Assembly: GCF_950295315.1 (NCBI RefSeq)
Contig: NW_026647686.1
Coordinates: 31,805-95,804 of the forward strand
Source: Erinaceus europaeus
Lineage: Eukaryota > Chordata > Mammalia > Eulipotyphla > Erinaceidae
Direction of reading: 5' to 3'
DNA: 64,000 nucleotides
The notes beneath the pieces were generated by a model, which saw only the letters and a list, made by a program, of their open reading frames with translations, was not told the DNA's origin and did no database searches. Each line of letters opens with the position of its first letter. Position 1 is the stretch's first letter. Positions 21,606 through 33,507 of the stretch are shown here, one piece after another. A program made the position numbers and the translations under genes.

Positions 21606-22626
21606 ACAGTCAAAGGGAGGGAGAAGGAAAGAAAAGAACAACAAATTTATGTGTCATAAATAATATAAAAGTCTGACAGGGCTAATGATTTCCAAACAAA
21701 CCTGGTGGTGAAAATAATGTTCTTGTAGGTTGCCACAGAGCCCACGAAGATTCTGAATATTAAGGAGTAATTAATTGAAACAAAAATTGAAAGAGAGTCA
21801 TGTTCCACCCACCACCAAGATCCAGGATTTCCCTGATCATATAACAGCCATCAAAATACTACCTGTTCACTAACAGGGTGTGAAGAGGTAGCAGGTAATT
21901 TCAATGGGAACTCAGAATGTTGGGAGCCACAACAGCTAGATGTGGGCAAATCCCATTTGTGCATCCTGATGATAAAAGGAGCCCAAATAAAAATCACCAT
22001 GAACAAGTCATTGAGCATCACAGGCTGGAAACCTTGAAGTTGTCTTTGCCTTTTCCTGCTCTTTCATCCTCTTTATACAATCCATTACCAATCCTGCTTT
22101 TCCTTCCTTTGAAAGGGTTTTTGAATTTACTCCCTTTCCTCTCCCTCCTCTCTCGCCTGCTATCTCTAGTACTTGTTTTAAATATTGCAGATTGTGCATG
22201 CTTTTTTAAAAAATTTATCTAGTCTGTGTGGGTCCTTATACCATAATATTAAAATAATATTCTAGGATTTCTCCTGTGTAATCTCACTGTTTAAGACAAA
22301 AAGAAATCTGTGTACTCTGTCTATTCCCCATGTATATGATTCTCAGAGTATGGTAAATAATAATAGACACTGGGGTATAAATGCAATAAAAAGTGTGTGA
22401 GACCCATGCGTTAAAAACTACAAGACACTGCAAAGGGAAATTAAAGAGGTAAAAGCATGGAGAGAGATGTCATATTCAAAAGTTTGAACAGAGGTTTACA
22501 AAGGACCAAAGAGTAAATGTTGATTGGTTTTTCTGGCTTCGTTGGTCTCTGTGGAATAGTCTTTGCTTTTTTGTTGATTTGTTTTTACAACCTTTCCAAA
22601 ACTTAAATACCATTGTTAGCTCAAAG
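21606..22626. other. Single-copy sequence, no gene seen
   Basis: Frames at 21917-22222 are not supported. AT-rich near 22240. Confidence 0.45.
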
Positions 22627-22637
22627 GGCATATAAAA

Positions 22638-23042
22638 TTGCTCAACAATTTGTTTGGCTTTGTATGTTAACTCTCTTTTCAGTCACCAGGTTCCAGGTGT
22701 CATCAGGATGCCGGCCAGACTTCCCTGGATTGAAGACCCCACCAATATGTCCTGGAGCTCAGCTTCCCCAGAGACCCACCCTACTAGGGAAAGAGAGAGG
22801 CAGACTGGGAGTATGGACCGACCAGTCAACGCCCATGTTCAGCGGGGAAGCAATTATAGAAGCCAGACCTTCTACCTTCTGCAACCCACAATGACCCTGG
22901 GTCCATGCTCCCAGAGGGATAGAGAATGGGAAAGCTACTGGGGAGGGGGTGGGATATGGAGATGGGGTGGTGGGAATTGTGTGGAGTTGTACCCCTCCTA
23001 CCCTATGGTTTTGTTAATTAATCCTTTCTTAAAAAAAAAAAA
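22638..23042 (+). mobile_element. Family R retroposon with 11-bp TSD
   Basis: GGCATATAAAA at 22627-22637 and 23043-23053 bracket a 405-bp 5'-truncated R copy ending in an A-run. A 155-codon frame (22654-23121) crosses it and resembles the frame in the copy at 23770-24105. Confidence 0.93.
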
Positions 23043-23053
23043 GGCATATAAAA

Positions 23054-23539
23054 ACAGTAGATTAATGAAGCTGAAGGGTTGTCATTCCACACCTGAAGTC
23101 TCTGGACACAGTCTGAAGTGAAGCATGCTGAGGTGGCACTCATTGCGTTGATTAGGCTGGGATCGGCAGATGCAATATTATTTGGTATGAATTGAGAGAA
23201 GCATGCAGGAAAGTGCGCCCCACCCTAAGGTTCCAGGACTGGGGGAAATATAGGCTCTATAGTGGAAATGTGAGGTTCCTTCTGTCTTAGGGTTCAAGAA
23301 GACTATAGATAGTTATTGTTATCATCACATTATTTGGTAATTGGGTTAACTTTGAAAAGTCCTTTTGTTAGGATTTTCTGTATAATACCTAACATCTTGT
23401 ATATAACTGTGCCACTGGTTGCTTCTATTCTCTCTGGTCTAGGCTTTTGAGAGAGTCAACATATCAAAGACTCAGTCTATGTATTAAAAAGACTCAGTCT
23501 GTGCTTTAAAAACTTTGAGATATACAATCAATTTTCCCC
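23054..23539. other. Single-copy sequence, no gene seen
   Basis: No repeat recognised. Confidence 0.4.
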
Positions 23540-23769
23540 TCTCATATTAATTAAATAGTGATTTATATGACTACAAGTTAATAGGAGTGTACATAAACAC
23601 CATTCCCACCACCAAAAGACTGTGTTCCATTCCACCTACCCCGTTCCACCCCGGGAAGCCAAATGTCCACCCTCACCCTCATCCCAGGGTTTTTACTTTG
23701 GTGCCCTACTCCAGATTAAGTCAAATCCTGCTTTTAGTTTCCCTTTCTGTTCTTCTTTCTCAACTTCTG
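23540..23769 (-). mobile_element. L1 3'-UTR fragment, antisense
   Basis: CCCAGGGTTTTTACTTTGGTGCCCTAC with the preceding T/C-rich run and following TTCTTTCTCAACTT is the diverged counterpart of the 3'-UTR of the full-length L1 at 35673-35914. It joins directly to a plus-strand R copy. Confidence 0.65.
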
Positions 23770-24105
23770 TTGATGACCAGACTTCCCTGGATAGATAACC
23801 CCACCAATGTGTCCTGGAGCTCCGCTTCCCCAGAGACACCCCCTACTGGGGAAAGAGAGAGGCAGACTGGGAGTATGGATCGATCAGTCAACACCCATGT
23901 TCAGCAGGGAAGCAATTACAGAAGCCAGACCTTCCACCTTCTGCATCCCACAATGGTCCATACTCCCAGAAGGATAAAGAATGGGAAAGCTATCAGGGGA
24001 AGGGATGGGATACAGAGATCTGGTGGTGGGAATTGTGTGGAATTGTATCCCTCTTATCCTACGATTTTGTTAATGTCTTCTTTTTTAAATAAATAAAATT
24101 TTAAA
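23770..24105 (+). mobile_element. Family R retroposon, 5'-truncated
   Basis: Runs from CCAGACTTCCCTGGATAGAT through GGGAGTATGGATCGATCAGT to an AAATAAATAAAATTTTAAAAA tail. Confidence 0.88.
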
Positions 24106-24114
24106 AAGCCAGTA

Positions 24115-25315
24115 GATTAGCTTTGAAGAACTTATCTTGTTGTTCCTAGGATAGAAGATTTAAAATTAAGATGACAGTCCTCCCCAAAACAGTTCATTGA
24201 TTTGATCCACCCCCAACCAAACCCTTCACAGGATTTTAAAATAGCTTTAAAAATCTGACAAAATTTTCAGAAAAAAAATGCACTAGAATTAGAGGATTCA
24301 CTGTTAGGTTCAGACAAAAGCTAGTAAAGTCATGGGCCCCTTGGAATATACCAAAAACAGACCTACTAGCTTTATCCAAAATGGAGACCCCCCAAATCTC
24401 AGCTGCTATATTCTTGCCTTCAGAATCCTGATTACCTAACAATTTGTTCACTTTATATCTTAATGTTTTTTTTCACCACCAAGTTACAGATGCTACCACG
24501 AAGCCAATCTGACTTCCCTGGGAAAACAACCTCATCAATGTGTCCTGGAGCCCCACCTCCCTAGATCCCTGCCCCACGAGGGAAAGAGAGAGACAGGCTG
24601 GGAGTATGGATTGACCTGTCAATGCCCATGTTCAGTGGGGAAGCAATTACAGAAGCCAGACCTTCCATCTTCTGCACCCCATAATGATCCTGGGTCCATA
24701 CTCCCAGAGGGGTAAAGAATAAAAAAGCTTTCAAGAGAGAGGATGGGATACAGACTTCTGGCGGTAGGAATATTGTGGAATTTTACTCCTCTTATCCTAT
24801 GGGCTAGTCAATATTTCCATTTTATAAATAAACTAAAAAAAATTAGAGGATTCATACTACCTGACTTCATGATTTATCTTAAAGCTATAGTAACCAACAC
24901 AATAAGGCATGAGTGTAAAAATAGATGAGAATTCAGATTAGAGCACCCAGAAACAGCCCCAGAGTTCCATCATGGTCAATTTATTTTCACTTTCATCATC
25001 CTGGCACCATATGAGAGCAGCAAAAAAGAGGCAGGTGGAATGTTTAAGGGGCCAAACTGGAAGAGACCCAAATATTTAACTCTTGGTGAAGATGTAAACA
25101 AATGATGGCATTCCCATGCAATGGAAAAGTACTTAGCAATGAAAAGAGGATAAAGAACATGCCCCCTGGACAAATCACAAAAACAGGATGCTAAATGAAA
25201 GAAAGCACCAAAGGATATGCATGATTCCACTGATATGAAAATCTTAGAAAAGACAAAATTTTTGTGACAGAAACAGGTCATCCTCATAGGAGGTTAGAGG
25301 CAAGAAGGGAAGTGA
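24115..25315 (+). mobile_element. Old L1 ORF2 3' region, split by a retroposon
   Basis: Translated pieces resemble the L1 ORF2 segment GFILPDFMIYLKAI (24850-24895) and the C-terminal region, with several stops and shifts. The R copy at 24301-24840 interrupts it. Confidence 0.72.
24301..24840 (+). mobile_element. Family R retroposon with 14-bp TSD (540 bp)
   Basis: AATTAGAGGATTCA is duplicated exactly at 24287-24300 and 24841-24854. The copy starts CTGTTAGGTTCAGACAAAAG and ends in an AAATAAACTAAAAAA tail. Confidence 0.94.
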
Positions 25316-25321
25316 CGTGCA

Positions 25322-25520
25322 ACAGGGCCAGGCAATGGTGTACCTGCTTGAGCCCATACATGACGATGTCTGAGGACAGGGTTCAAGTCCCTAGTCCCCA
25401 CCTGCAGGAATGGAAGCTTCTCCAGTGGTGAAGCAATATTGCAGGTGCCTCTCTTTCTCTCTCCCCCTTCTTCCCTTCTCTATCAAATAATTAAATAAAT
25501 AAAATGTTTTTTTTTTAAAC
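25322..25520 (+). mobile_element. Hedgehog SINE (type B)
   Basis: GGGCCAGGCAATGGTGTACC head, CAGGGTTCAAGTCCCTAGTC box, CCCCACCTGCAGGAATGGAAG, GTGAAGCAATATTGCAGGTG, AATAATTAAATAAATAAAA tail. Confidence 0.9.
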
Positions 25521-26289
25521 TTTATCCTATTGCAGTAGTAAAACTAATGGATTTTCTTGTATATATAAATGCTCCTACAACAAACTAGAAATAGAGGAAA
25601 GAAATGACAACATTTCAAGTTTTGATCTTGAGTCAAAGTTTTACCACAGTTACTTGCAAAAATTACTCAGATAGCTCTATTTATTTTTCTTTTATCATTT
25701 TATTGAGAGATTAATTGTTCACAGTACACTTGTTGACAGATGGGTACAATTTCTTATTTCCCTGAATCCTCTCTTTTCTAACTGCACGTCTGTGGCAGAC
25801 TTTAGTTCTTTTGTTTAAAGCAAAACAGTGAATCAAAGCAGACTTACACAGAAAGAGACATGAGAATCCAGCTGCCTCCTATTTAAGCCAGACAGGCAAA
25901 AATTTGCCAATTTAAACTCCTCACTAAACATTGTTTTGGAAAAAAAAATCTCGCTATTATTCCTAAAAGTATTATTTATGCTGTGTGTCATGGCTCTTTA
26001 CTGCCATTGAATATTTTAAGGCTAAATGTCTTAACGTTTCTCAGTTTGAATTTCTGTATGATAATTTTTAACAGATGACAGGAGTTCTTTGTAGGTGCTT
26101 AATAGTTGTGAAGAGTCCAAAGGGATCTTGAACCCAACAACTTGATGGAGTTCTACATAAGCAGTATGTTCTTATCCTCTGCCTTTAACCTCACTATCTC
26201 AATTGGAATCTTTCTCCAGCTGGTCGCTCTCCAGCCCCAATTTCCAGGTCCAGTTCATGACTGTTTTGTGTCATTCTCTCCCTAATCCC
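25521..26289. other. Mostly single-copy; possible R/L1-type relic at 25690-25800
   Basis: ATTTTATTGAGAGATTAATTG...GGGTACAATTTCTTATTTCC resembles the 3' end of a minus-strand L1/R-like element but is too diverged to assign. Confidence 0.35.
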
Positions 26290-26470
26290 ACTTGCTGCAT
26301 GACTTGGCAACTTCTTTATCTTTTCAGTCAGTTTCTCATCTGTGAAGTAGACATCTTAATTGAATCAACTTCATAAAGTTGTTGTGGCGATTAAGAGTGT
26401 TTCTGCCAAGCACTTAGAACTATCCCTGCAGTTCAGTCCATGCAAGGGGATACTGTTATTGTCACTGCCC
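26290..26470 (+). mobile_element. MIR SINE
   Basis: CATGACTTGGCAACTTC...GTCAGTTTCTCATCTGTGAAG...CATAAAGTTGTTGTGGCGATTAAG...GCACTTAGAAC follows the MIR consensus order (CORE, then downstream region). Confidence 0.75.
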
Positions 26471-26582
26471 TTGTTATCTTCCCTACTTCCCTCCCATCTT
26501 CAGAAATCACACATTTCTTTGTTGCCCACACCTTCTAATTCCATCCTTAGACTCGGGCTCATGCAGTAAATGAATACCATTG

Positions 26583-26587
<5 letters not shown>

Positions 26588-26649
<62 letters not shown>

Positions 26650-26667
26650 CCTCTCTCTCTCTCTCTT
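26588..26667. repeat. (CA)n(CT)n compound microsatellite
   Basis: About 30 CA units then about 10 CT units. Confidence 0.97.
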
Positions 26668-26884
26668 TTGCATTCTTCACTTTATCTCCCAAATTGTATC
26701 CAATACTTGTTTTATCCAAACTCTTTTTTATACTTAGCACAGAACTGAGCAAGCCATGCCATGCTTAGCACACAGTGATTGCAATGTTTGATTTTAGTTC
26801 TGTAGTGTGGGCATAATAATAGTGTCATGTTTATTGACTTTGGAGCTATGTTGCAATGATGTATGTGAATAAATTTAATGCTCT

Positions 26885-27110
26885 GGGGCCAGGCAGTGGC
26901 ACGCCTGGTTAAGCACACACATTACAGTGTGAGAGGACCTGGGTTCATGCTCCCCTGGGCCCTACCTGCAGAAGGAAAGCTCCATGAGTTGAGAAACAAG
27001 GCTGCAGGTGTCTCTCTGTTTCTTTCCCTCTCTATAGCTCCTCCTCACGTCTCAATTTCTCTTTGTTTCTATTGAATAATAAATAAATAAAGATAAAAAT
27101 AAATAAATTT
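26885..27110 (+). mobile_element. Hedgehog SINE (type B), outer member of a pair
   Basis: GGGGCCAGGCAGTGGCACGC head and TGGGTTCATGCTCCCCTGGG box. AAATTTAATGCTCT at 26871-26884 reappears at 27400-27413, beyond the next SINE. Confidence 0.92.
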
Positions 27111-27399
27111 GTGAGTCGGGAGGTAGCGCAGTGGGTTAAGCACACGTGGCACAAAGCACAAGGACCATTCGAGCCCCTGGTTCCCCATCTGCAGGGGACT
27201 ATGCTTCACAAGTGGTGTAGCAGGTCTGCAGGTGTCTATCTTTCTCTCCCCCTCTCTGTCTTCCCCTCCTCTCTCCATTTCTCTCTGTCCTTTTCGGCAA
27301 CAACAACATCAACAACAATAATAATAACCACAACAATGATAAAAACAACAAGGGCAACAAAAAAGGAAAATAAATAAATAAAATATTAAAAAAATAAAA
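27111..27399 (+). mobile_element. Hedgehog SINE (type A) in the tail of the previous SINE
   Basis: GTGAGTCGGGAGGTAGCGCA head, CCATTCGAGCCCCTGGTTCC box, AACAACAACATCAACAACAA tail. It sits within the A-rich end of the upstream SINE, both inside one TSD pair. Confidence 0.93.
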
Positions 27400-28339
27400 A
27401 AATTTAATGCTCTTTAGAGTAAAAAAAATTCCACATGGGAAACTGGATATATATTTTTTGGTATGTGTTCCATTATGTCCAAGGGCAGTGATAAGAATCT
27501 AGAAATAAATAAATAAATAAATAAGAATCTTCCCAGACACCCGTCATTGTTAATAGGATACTCATGTTTATATTTTTCCCACAGTACTCTGAATTCCTTT
27601 GGCATAATAACAACACTGTTCTGTCAAAGAAGCATTTGGGAAATATCAAAAACTTTGACTTTAGGGCATGAAAAGAGAGCACTTTCTATTTCCCTAGTTA
27701 TGTGTGTTCTCACATAAGTTTTGCATTGTCAAGTTTGACCCATGGTATTCTCAAGAGGGGAAGGATTAGACTACTAAAATCCTAAATGAACAAGTCCTCT
27801 GTCATTTGGAAAGCATTTTTTTAAACAATATCATTGTAACTACTTTAATCTGTACAGAATTCCTTCAGATACAGTAGTCATTAAATTGAAGTAAAAATTC
27901 GTGCTCTTTATAATAGAATATCAAGCCTAAGAAAACTTTGAGTAGAATTCTTTCAGACATTGGGTCAATACCAAAAACACAGTGTTGTGAAGTATCCTGA
28001 ATTGATCACAGAGGTCATATGTGTACCACAGGAAAGAATATTAATTCATTTAAGAAATATTTATCAAGCATCAACTGTGTGCTCAGCACTGGGAACAGAC
28101 AGAGGGGATTCAATTCCAGTAGCAGGAGATGGGGAAGAAGTCATAAGTCATACAAATGAGATTGTTTTCAATAGCAGTCTACGTCAACAGCAGCAGTCAA
28201 ATGAGATGACAGCACGGAGAATGACTGGGGCCTGCGGGTGATATTTTCAAGACTAAGCAGGAAATGCTGCTAGCTATTCCAGAGGTACTCAAAACACATG
28301 GCTAATGAATAATCTTAATGGGTGCTGTCTCTGTAGACT
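27400..28339. other. Mostly single-copy; ancient repeat relic near 28040-28110
   Basis: ATTTATCAAGCATCAACTGTGTGCTCAGCACTGGGAACAG resembles the same ancient repeat as at 18915. A (TAAA)n patch lies at 27504-27523. Confidence 0.4.
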
Positions 28340-28705
28340 GGGTTTTTTTTATTATTATATTTCTATGTTTTTTTTGTTTTGTTTTTGCCTGCAGGGTTTC
28401 TGCTGGATCTCGGTGGTGTCTGCACTATGAACCCACTGCTCCGGAAGGCCATTTTTTCCATTTTGTTGTCCTTATTGTTATTGTTTTTGTTGTTATTGTT
28501 GGATAGGACAGAGAGAAATCCAGGGAGGAGGGGAAGACGGGGAGGTGGGGGGGAGAAAGACAGACACCTGCAGACCTGCTTCACCACCTGTGAAGCCACC
28601 CCTCTGCAGGTGGGAAGCCGGGGGGCTCGAACCTGGGTCCTTACACCAGTCCTTGCGCTTCACACCCTTTGTGCTAAGCCTGCTGTGTTACCACCTGCCT
28701 TCTCC
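28340..28705 (-). mobile_element. Hedgehog SINE (type A, long form)
   Basis: The reverse complement has the head, the GGTTCGAGCCCCCCGGCTTC box, the CACCTGCAGAGGGG core and the GTGAAGCAGGTCTGCAGGTG core. The tail contains AACAATAACAACAAAAACAA and the extra segment near 28390-28460. Confidence 0.93.
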
Positions 28706-29608
28706 TCTTTTTTTTTTTTTTTTGCTTGAGTATATACTGGTTTTATAATAAAAGTTACACATACATAAACTCTGATAACAATCAAGTCCAAATTATTTTG
28801 ACTTGTGAGTAAATATTCTACAGGGTTCCAAAATTCTGAAGAGAAATACTTATCTTTTCAAGGATGTTTATTACAGTACATACACTGGTTTTATAACAAA
28901 CCTCCCACTGGTGGATGACGTGAAGTAAATTGTCACAGTGTCCCTGAGAGGAAACGCTTTCAACCTAGGCCTATAGCTTATTTGCTGACACAACCTGGCC
29001 CTTGGGATGCATCTAGAAATGGTCACCCACATATCCTTCACTTCATCAAATAGAATCAACCAGTGAAAACTCTGAACTAAAAGTCACTAGCTAGAGACAA
29101 TCAATGAAATGTGTGTATTTGGACCCTTATTTTTTGTTCAGGCATTTCTAATCTGAGATGACCTGGAATTAGTGGCTTTCCATCCGTGGACATGGAAAGA
29201 GTAGACGGTTGTGGGGGCAGTTAGAAAGAGGTTTTGAGGACAGCCTTAGAAGTCCTTGCATGGAGGTAACATAAGATTTCTCCCTCCTCTCCATCCCAAC
29301 ATATGTTGACTTCTAAAAATTCCATCTTGAAGGTACTTTGGAAGGAGAAAAAAATAAAAAAAACAGAAAACTTTAATCTAGTATACACATATATTTCTCA
29401 CCTTCACCCTCCCGGTCTTCCTGTCTCTGCTTTTTCAGTGCATCTGAATGTGGACTAAACAGGAAGTCTCCACTTAGGAGTATGCCTATTTCTACAAGTT
29501 TACCTCTAGGTTGATTGTGTGGCTCTGAGAAGGAGGTTTTTCTCAGAGGGGAAAAATGTTGTAAGTGATTGTCAAGTTCCCAGAAACATCCCCAAAGCCA
29601 ATGCAACA
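28706..29608. other. Single-copy sequence, no gene seen
   Basis: No repeat or coding pattern recognised. Confidence 0.45.
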
Positions 29609-29617
29609 AAATCTCCC

Positions 29618-29841
29618 GGGGCTGGGTGGTGGTGCACCTGGTTGAGCACACATGCTACAGAGTACAAGGACCCGGGTTCGAGCCCCCGGTCCCCACCTAC
29701 AGGGGGGAAAGCTTTGCAAGTGGTGAAGCAGGTCTGTAGGTGTCTTTCTGTCTTTCTCCCTCTCTAGCTTCCCTCCTCCTCTCAATTTCTGACTGTCTCT
29801 ATCCAATAAATAAGTAAATAAAGATAATAAGATTAAAAAAT
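29618..29841 (+). mobile_element. Hedgehog SINE (type B) with 9-bp TSD
   Basis: AAATCTCCC at 29609-29617 and 29842-29850 flank it. GGGTTCGAGCCCCCGGTCCC box and AATAAATAAGTAAATAAAG tail; little diverged. Confidence 0.93.
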
Positions 29842-29961
29842 AAATCTCCCTGAGTTACTACCTTAAAAAACTTATACCAGGGAGGAAAAAAAAAAAGATT
29901 ATGTGTGAGTGTGAGCTTATTTTCAAATAGCTTATTTAGCTCTGGAAAAGTCCCAAGCAGC

Positions 29962-29963
<2 letters not shown>

Positions 29964-30009
<46 letters not shown>

Positions 30010-30012
30010 GCG
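29964..30012. repeat. (TG)n microsatellite
   Basis: About 22 TG units. Confidence 0.96.
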
Positions 30013-30054
30013 CTTTCTAGACTTTGACCACTAGAAATGCTTTTTTAAATTAGT

Positions 30055-30190
30055 TATTTTTTTTAAGTTTTCATTTGTGATTTAGTAGGGCCTTACAAGA
30101 TTATAAGATTACAGGATATAGTCCATCCCATGCCCACCACCAAAGTTCTGTTTCCACCTTCCCACTGATATTCTATTCCAAAATTTTATA
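30055..30190 (-). mobile_element. Diverged R-like 3' end
   Basis: GCCTTACAAGATTATAAGATTACAGG...CCCACCACCAAAGTTCTG parallels the plus-strand look of minus-oriented R copies (CAAGACCATAGGATAAGAGG...CCACCACCAGAG). Confidence 0.5.
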
Positions 30191-32038
30191 TTAAAAAATG
30201 AAGCCCTCACTTGCATGTGATTACAGTTATGTTTGTCTGGGCTCCGAACTCAGAAAAGAGAAGGAAAAGGAAGGTGATTTTTGCATCGTTTGTCTTGATT
30301 CATGACTGGTACTTTGTAAAAATCTGACAGAGAAACAACATCAAAAAATTTTTCCTTCTTCTCTTTCTCTCTTTTTCTCTTTTCTTTCTTCTGAATACCC
30401 ACCCCTCCTTTAGCCCGGGCCCTGGTTCCAGGTATACACAAAGCTCCTCCCACTTCCACTCCTTCCCTGGAGCTCTGTTTTAAGAAAGTTTCCCTGGCTC
30501 CCCCAAGATCTTCTGTTACATTAGCATTAATTATGACATATATTATGACTTATTTGGCCGCTTCCCCATATCCTGTCAAACTACCTCTTCACCCTTAACA
30601 TCTGCTTAGTGCTGGATATTGGAAAGAAAACAACTGCATTAAGCTATTTTGTGGTGGAATGTGAATGTCTGAAGATTTTGTTAATTTATGAGGAGTCACT
30701 TACATATGTTCAAAGAGATGATAAATATATCTTATATGTCTCCATTTTGGAAGATAACTCACTTGAACTTCTTCCGGGTCTTACTTTCTCCTTGCCCGAT
30801 TCCCCCAGCTCCCACACTCCACTGTGCACCTCATGGCAACTTGCCTTAGTTTCCTGGGGTTTTGCTAGGCTTGCTCCAGCTCAGAACCAGACTGGGTCAT
30901 AGCTCCCAACATGCCCTTAGCTAGTGCCCATCATCACACTGGCATAGCTGCTTCTGCCAGAGCGTCTGGCTCAAGTCTGAAGCCAACATCTCTGCAGGTA
31001 AAATAGGCTACAGACTATGTCTCAGAGTCCATCTGCCCATGGCAATACCATTCTGAATTTTCCACACACTAATCTGATAAGCATTACATTCTTTTAGTAG
31101 GCCAATTAGTAAGTAGTCTAATTTACAGATGAGAAAGCTAAAGTCTGAGTTATATGCCTTTAGAAATATAGTCACACAGTCCCCTGGCAGACATAGCATA
31201 AGCACTCAGCCCTTCAAGGGCTAGATCCGGGTGTTTTTTTCTCTAGTTTATGCTGCCATATTTGCTGAAGCAGTTCCATACAAGATAGTCAAGTCCAACT
31301 CCTAGCTGGTAGATGATTTGGATCTACAGCTGGGAGTGAAGCTCCTTCGTTTGTTTGGTTTGGTTTGGCTTGGTAAAAACAAATCACTATCTAATATTTT
31401 CTGTGCTGAAGTTTAATATGCATTCTCAAGTGTCAGTGACCATCTTCCATAGTGTCGTTATGAGCAGAATGACAAGTAATTATTGAATGCCCACTGTGTG
31501 CCAAGCACTCTCCTAGATGTTTTGAACTCATCAGTCAACAGAAGACACAAACTTCATCCCTCTGTACCTGGTTCTGCTGATCAGATGGACATGACTGTCT
31601 CTGGAGTAAGGATTCTCTCTGACTCACCCACAGAGGACACCTTTGAATCAGTCCTGTAGTCTCTTTGTAAATACCTGACTTTTTCACTACAGTAAAAGCT
31701 GAACTATTGAAATTATTCCAGAGAATCTAGAAAGAAGAGCACACATAACTCCTCAGTGAAGTTGTTGGAAAGTTATAAATGTGATGAATCATCTAGGGCA
31801 TCTCTTTGTGTCAATACTGCATGTGAGTCTGAATGTTGACATTGGATGAAAACAAAACAAAATAAAAAACAACAAAAAAACAGTGCTATTATGGTTCTTG
31901 ATTTTATAACTGGTTTATAAAATATAGCATTGGAGGTGCATATTGAGTTTCAGTATAGAAAACAATATATGGTGAATTGATTCACAAAACAAGTCTTAAA
32001 GATTTGCTGTATATCTGCTATAATTATTTGGAATGATT

Positions 32039-32041
<3 letters not shown>
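30191..32041. other. Mostly single-copy, ancient relics only
   Basis: A MIR/L2-like minus-strand patch near 31110-31200 (TTTACAGATGAGAAAGCTAAAG) and an old-repeat patch near 31475-31560 (TGCCCACTGTGTGCCAAGCAC). Frames at 30250-30459 and 30609-30902 lack support. Confidence 0.4.

Positions 32042-32083
<42 letters not shown>
32042..32083. repeat. (GT)n microsatellite
   Basis: About 20 GT units. Confidence 0.96.
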
Positions 32084-32084
<1 letters not shown>

Positions 32085-33394
32085 TGGGAGTATGAAAAGC
32101 CGACTGTGCTGTCAGAAATGTTTTTTTTTTCTATTTTCTAATCTTACTTAAAATATTGGTGTGAATTAAACTCACTGAGGAGGAAACCAGTGAACATCTT
32201 TCATAATGCAGTTATGAAAATATGTGCAGGATTATTACTCCCATCTGGGACACCAGATGTTTGCAGGCGGGTGTAGGAGTTATGGCATTTTTGACCCCCC
32301 AACCTGAGATTTGGTTAAATGTATTTAGATGTCCTCTTTCCTGCCCCAAATATCCAAATGCAAGTAAGTGAAAGCAACACCAAAGATAATAGTAACAGTA
32401 TCCAATCTGCTAAGAAGACACAGGAAATAATCACTGGCAAAGTGGAATGACTTAATTGGAGTCAGGTTGCACTAATGTTTATGACTCAGAGAAGAGTGGA
32501 AAAGTTTGGATTGTGTCATGCATCCTTATTTTCATAAAAGTACACCCTATCTGGCTACCACTCAAAGTAGGAAGTTCAATACAGGAAATGTCCTCAGAAC
32601 TTTTATCTTAAAATGTCAGAAATAATATACATTTCCTTTATCCATATATCCAAAGGGTCGAGAATGGACACATATAGCAACACTGAAGACATTCCACTCT
32701 TTAATCAGTTGTAATAATTGTCATTTGTTTCAGGCCATATGGTCTACACTTTATCATCTTAGCACTAGAGTCTTCAGACAATGGCCCCATCTGGGGTGGG
32801 TATGGTTGACTGTCCATCATTCTGTCCATGCAGTGTCTGGGTAGTGGAGCTCCATTTGTCATCTCTAATGAGAAAGGGTAGGTAAATGTGATGCCTAGCT
32901 GAATACTGGACTTCTGCCATCAACCTTTGGGTTTCTAGAAGTTTCTTTTAAGTCCAAACTGTCTGAAGCATACCCCTGACAATGTATGTGCAATTTGATT
33001 GGTCTATGATATGGCTAGTTCTTCAAAGACCAGAAAGAAAAACAACATAGTAATAGGCTTGACCTACAATGGCATGAAGCAGTTCTCATGACATTTTGAT
33101 GACAAGGATATAAGGAAAGAGTTTCTGTGCAGTAAAGATCATGTGTCTGCTTAACTCTGCTGACAGTTAAATACTGATTTCAGTTTACTCTGTGGTCCAG
33201 GTAGACATTCTATTGAAACAGTTGCTTCACAGATATGTTTTCTAAGATGACACAAATTATCTGCATGACATGGTAAGCAAACACCTCAAGAATTTTAAAG
33301 ATCACTGTAAGGACACAAATAAGTCAGAAGGGAAGTTACATTGTTGCAATGAATATCCTAATATTTCTATTTATAACCAAGTAATAGTTTCCTT
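32084..33394. other. Single-copy sequence, no gene seen
   Basis: About 1.3 kb, the longest stretch here with neither a young repeat nor a microsatellite. No coding frame of note. Confidence 0.45.
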
Positions 33395-33424
33395 TTTATT
33401 TATTTAATTTTCGGTAATAGTTTC

Positions 33425-33487
33425 CTTTCCTTCCCCTTCCCCTTCCCTTCCCTTCCCTTCCCTTCCCTTTTTTTTTTTTTTTTTTTC
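33425..33487. repeat. (CCTTC/CCCTT)n and poly-T tract
   Basis: Pentanucleotide CCTTC-type run followed by about 20 T, grown at the SINE tail. Confidence 0.93.
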
Positions 33488-33507
33488 CCTCCAGGGTTAT
33501 CACTGGG

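Noticed and set aside
23055..24118. 10-mer CAGTAGATTA on both sides of 23065-24108 as one large TSD
   Set aside because: Only ten bases, and the enclosed 480 bases before the L1/R parts have no element character. It may be chance.
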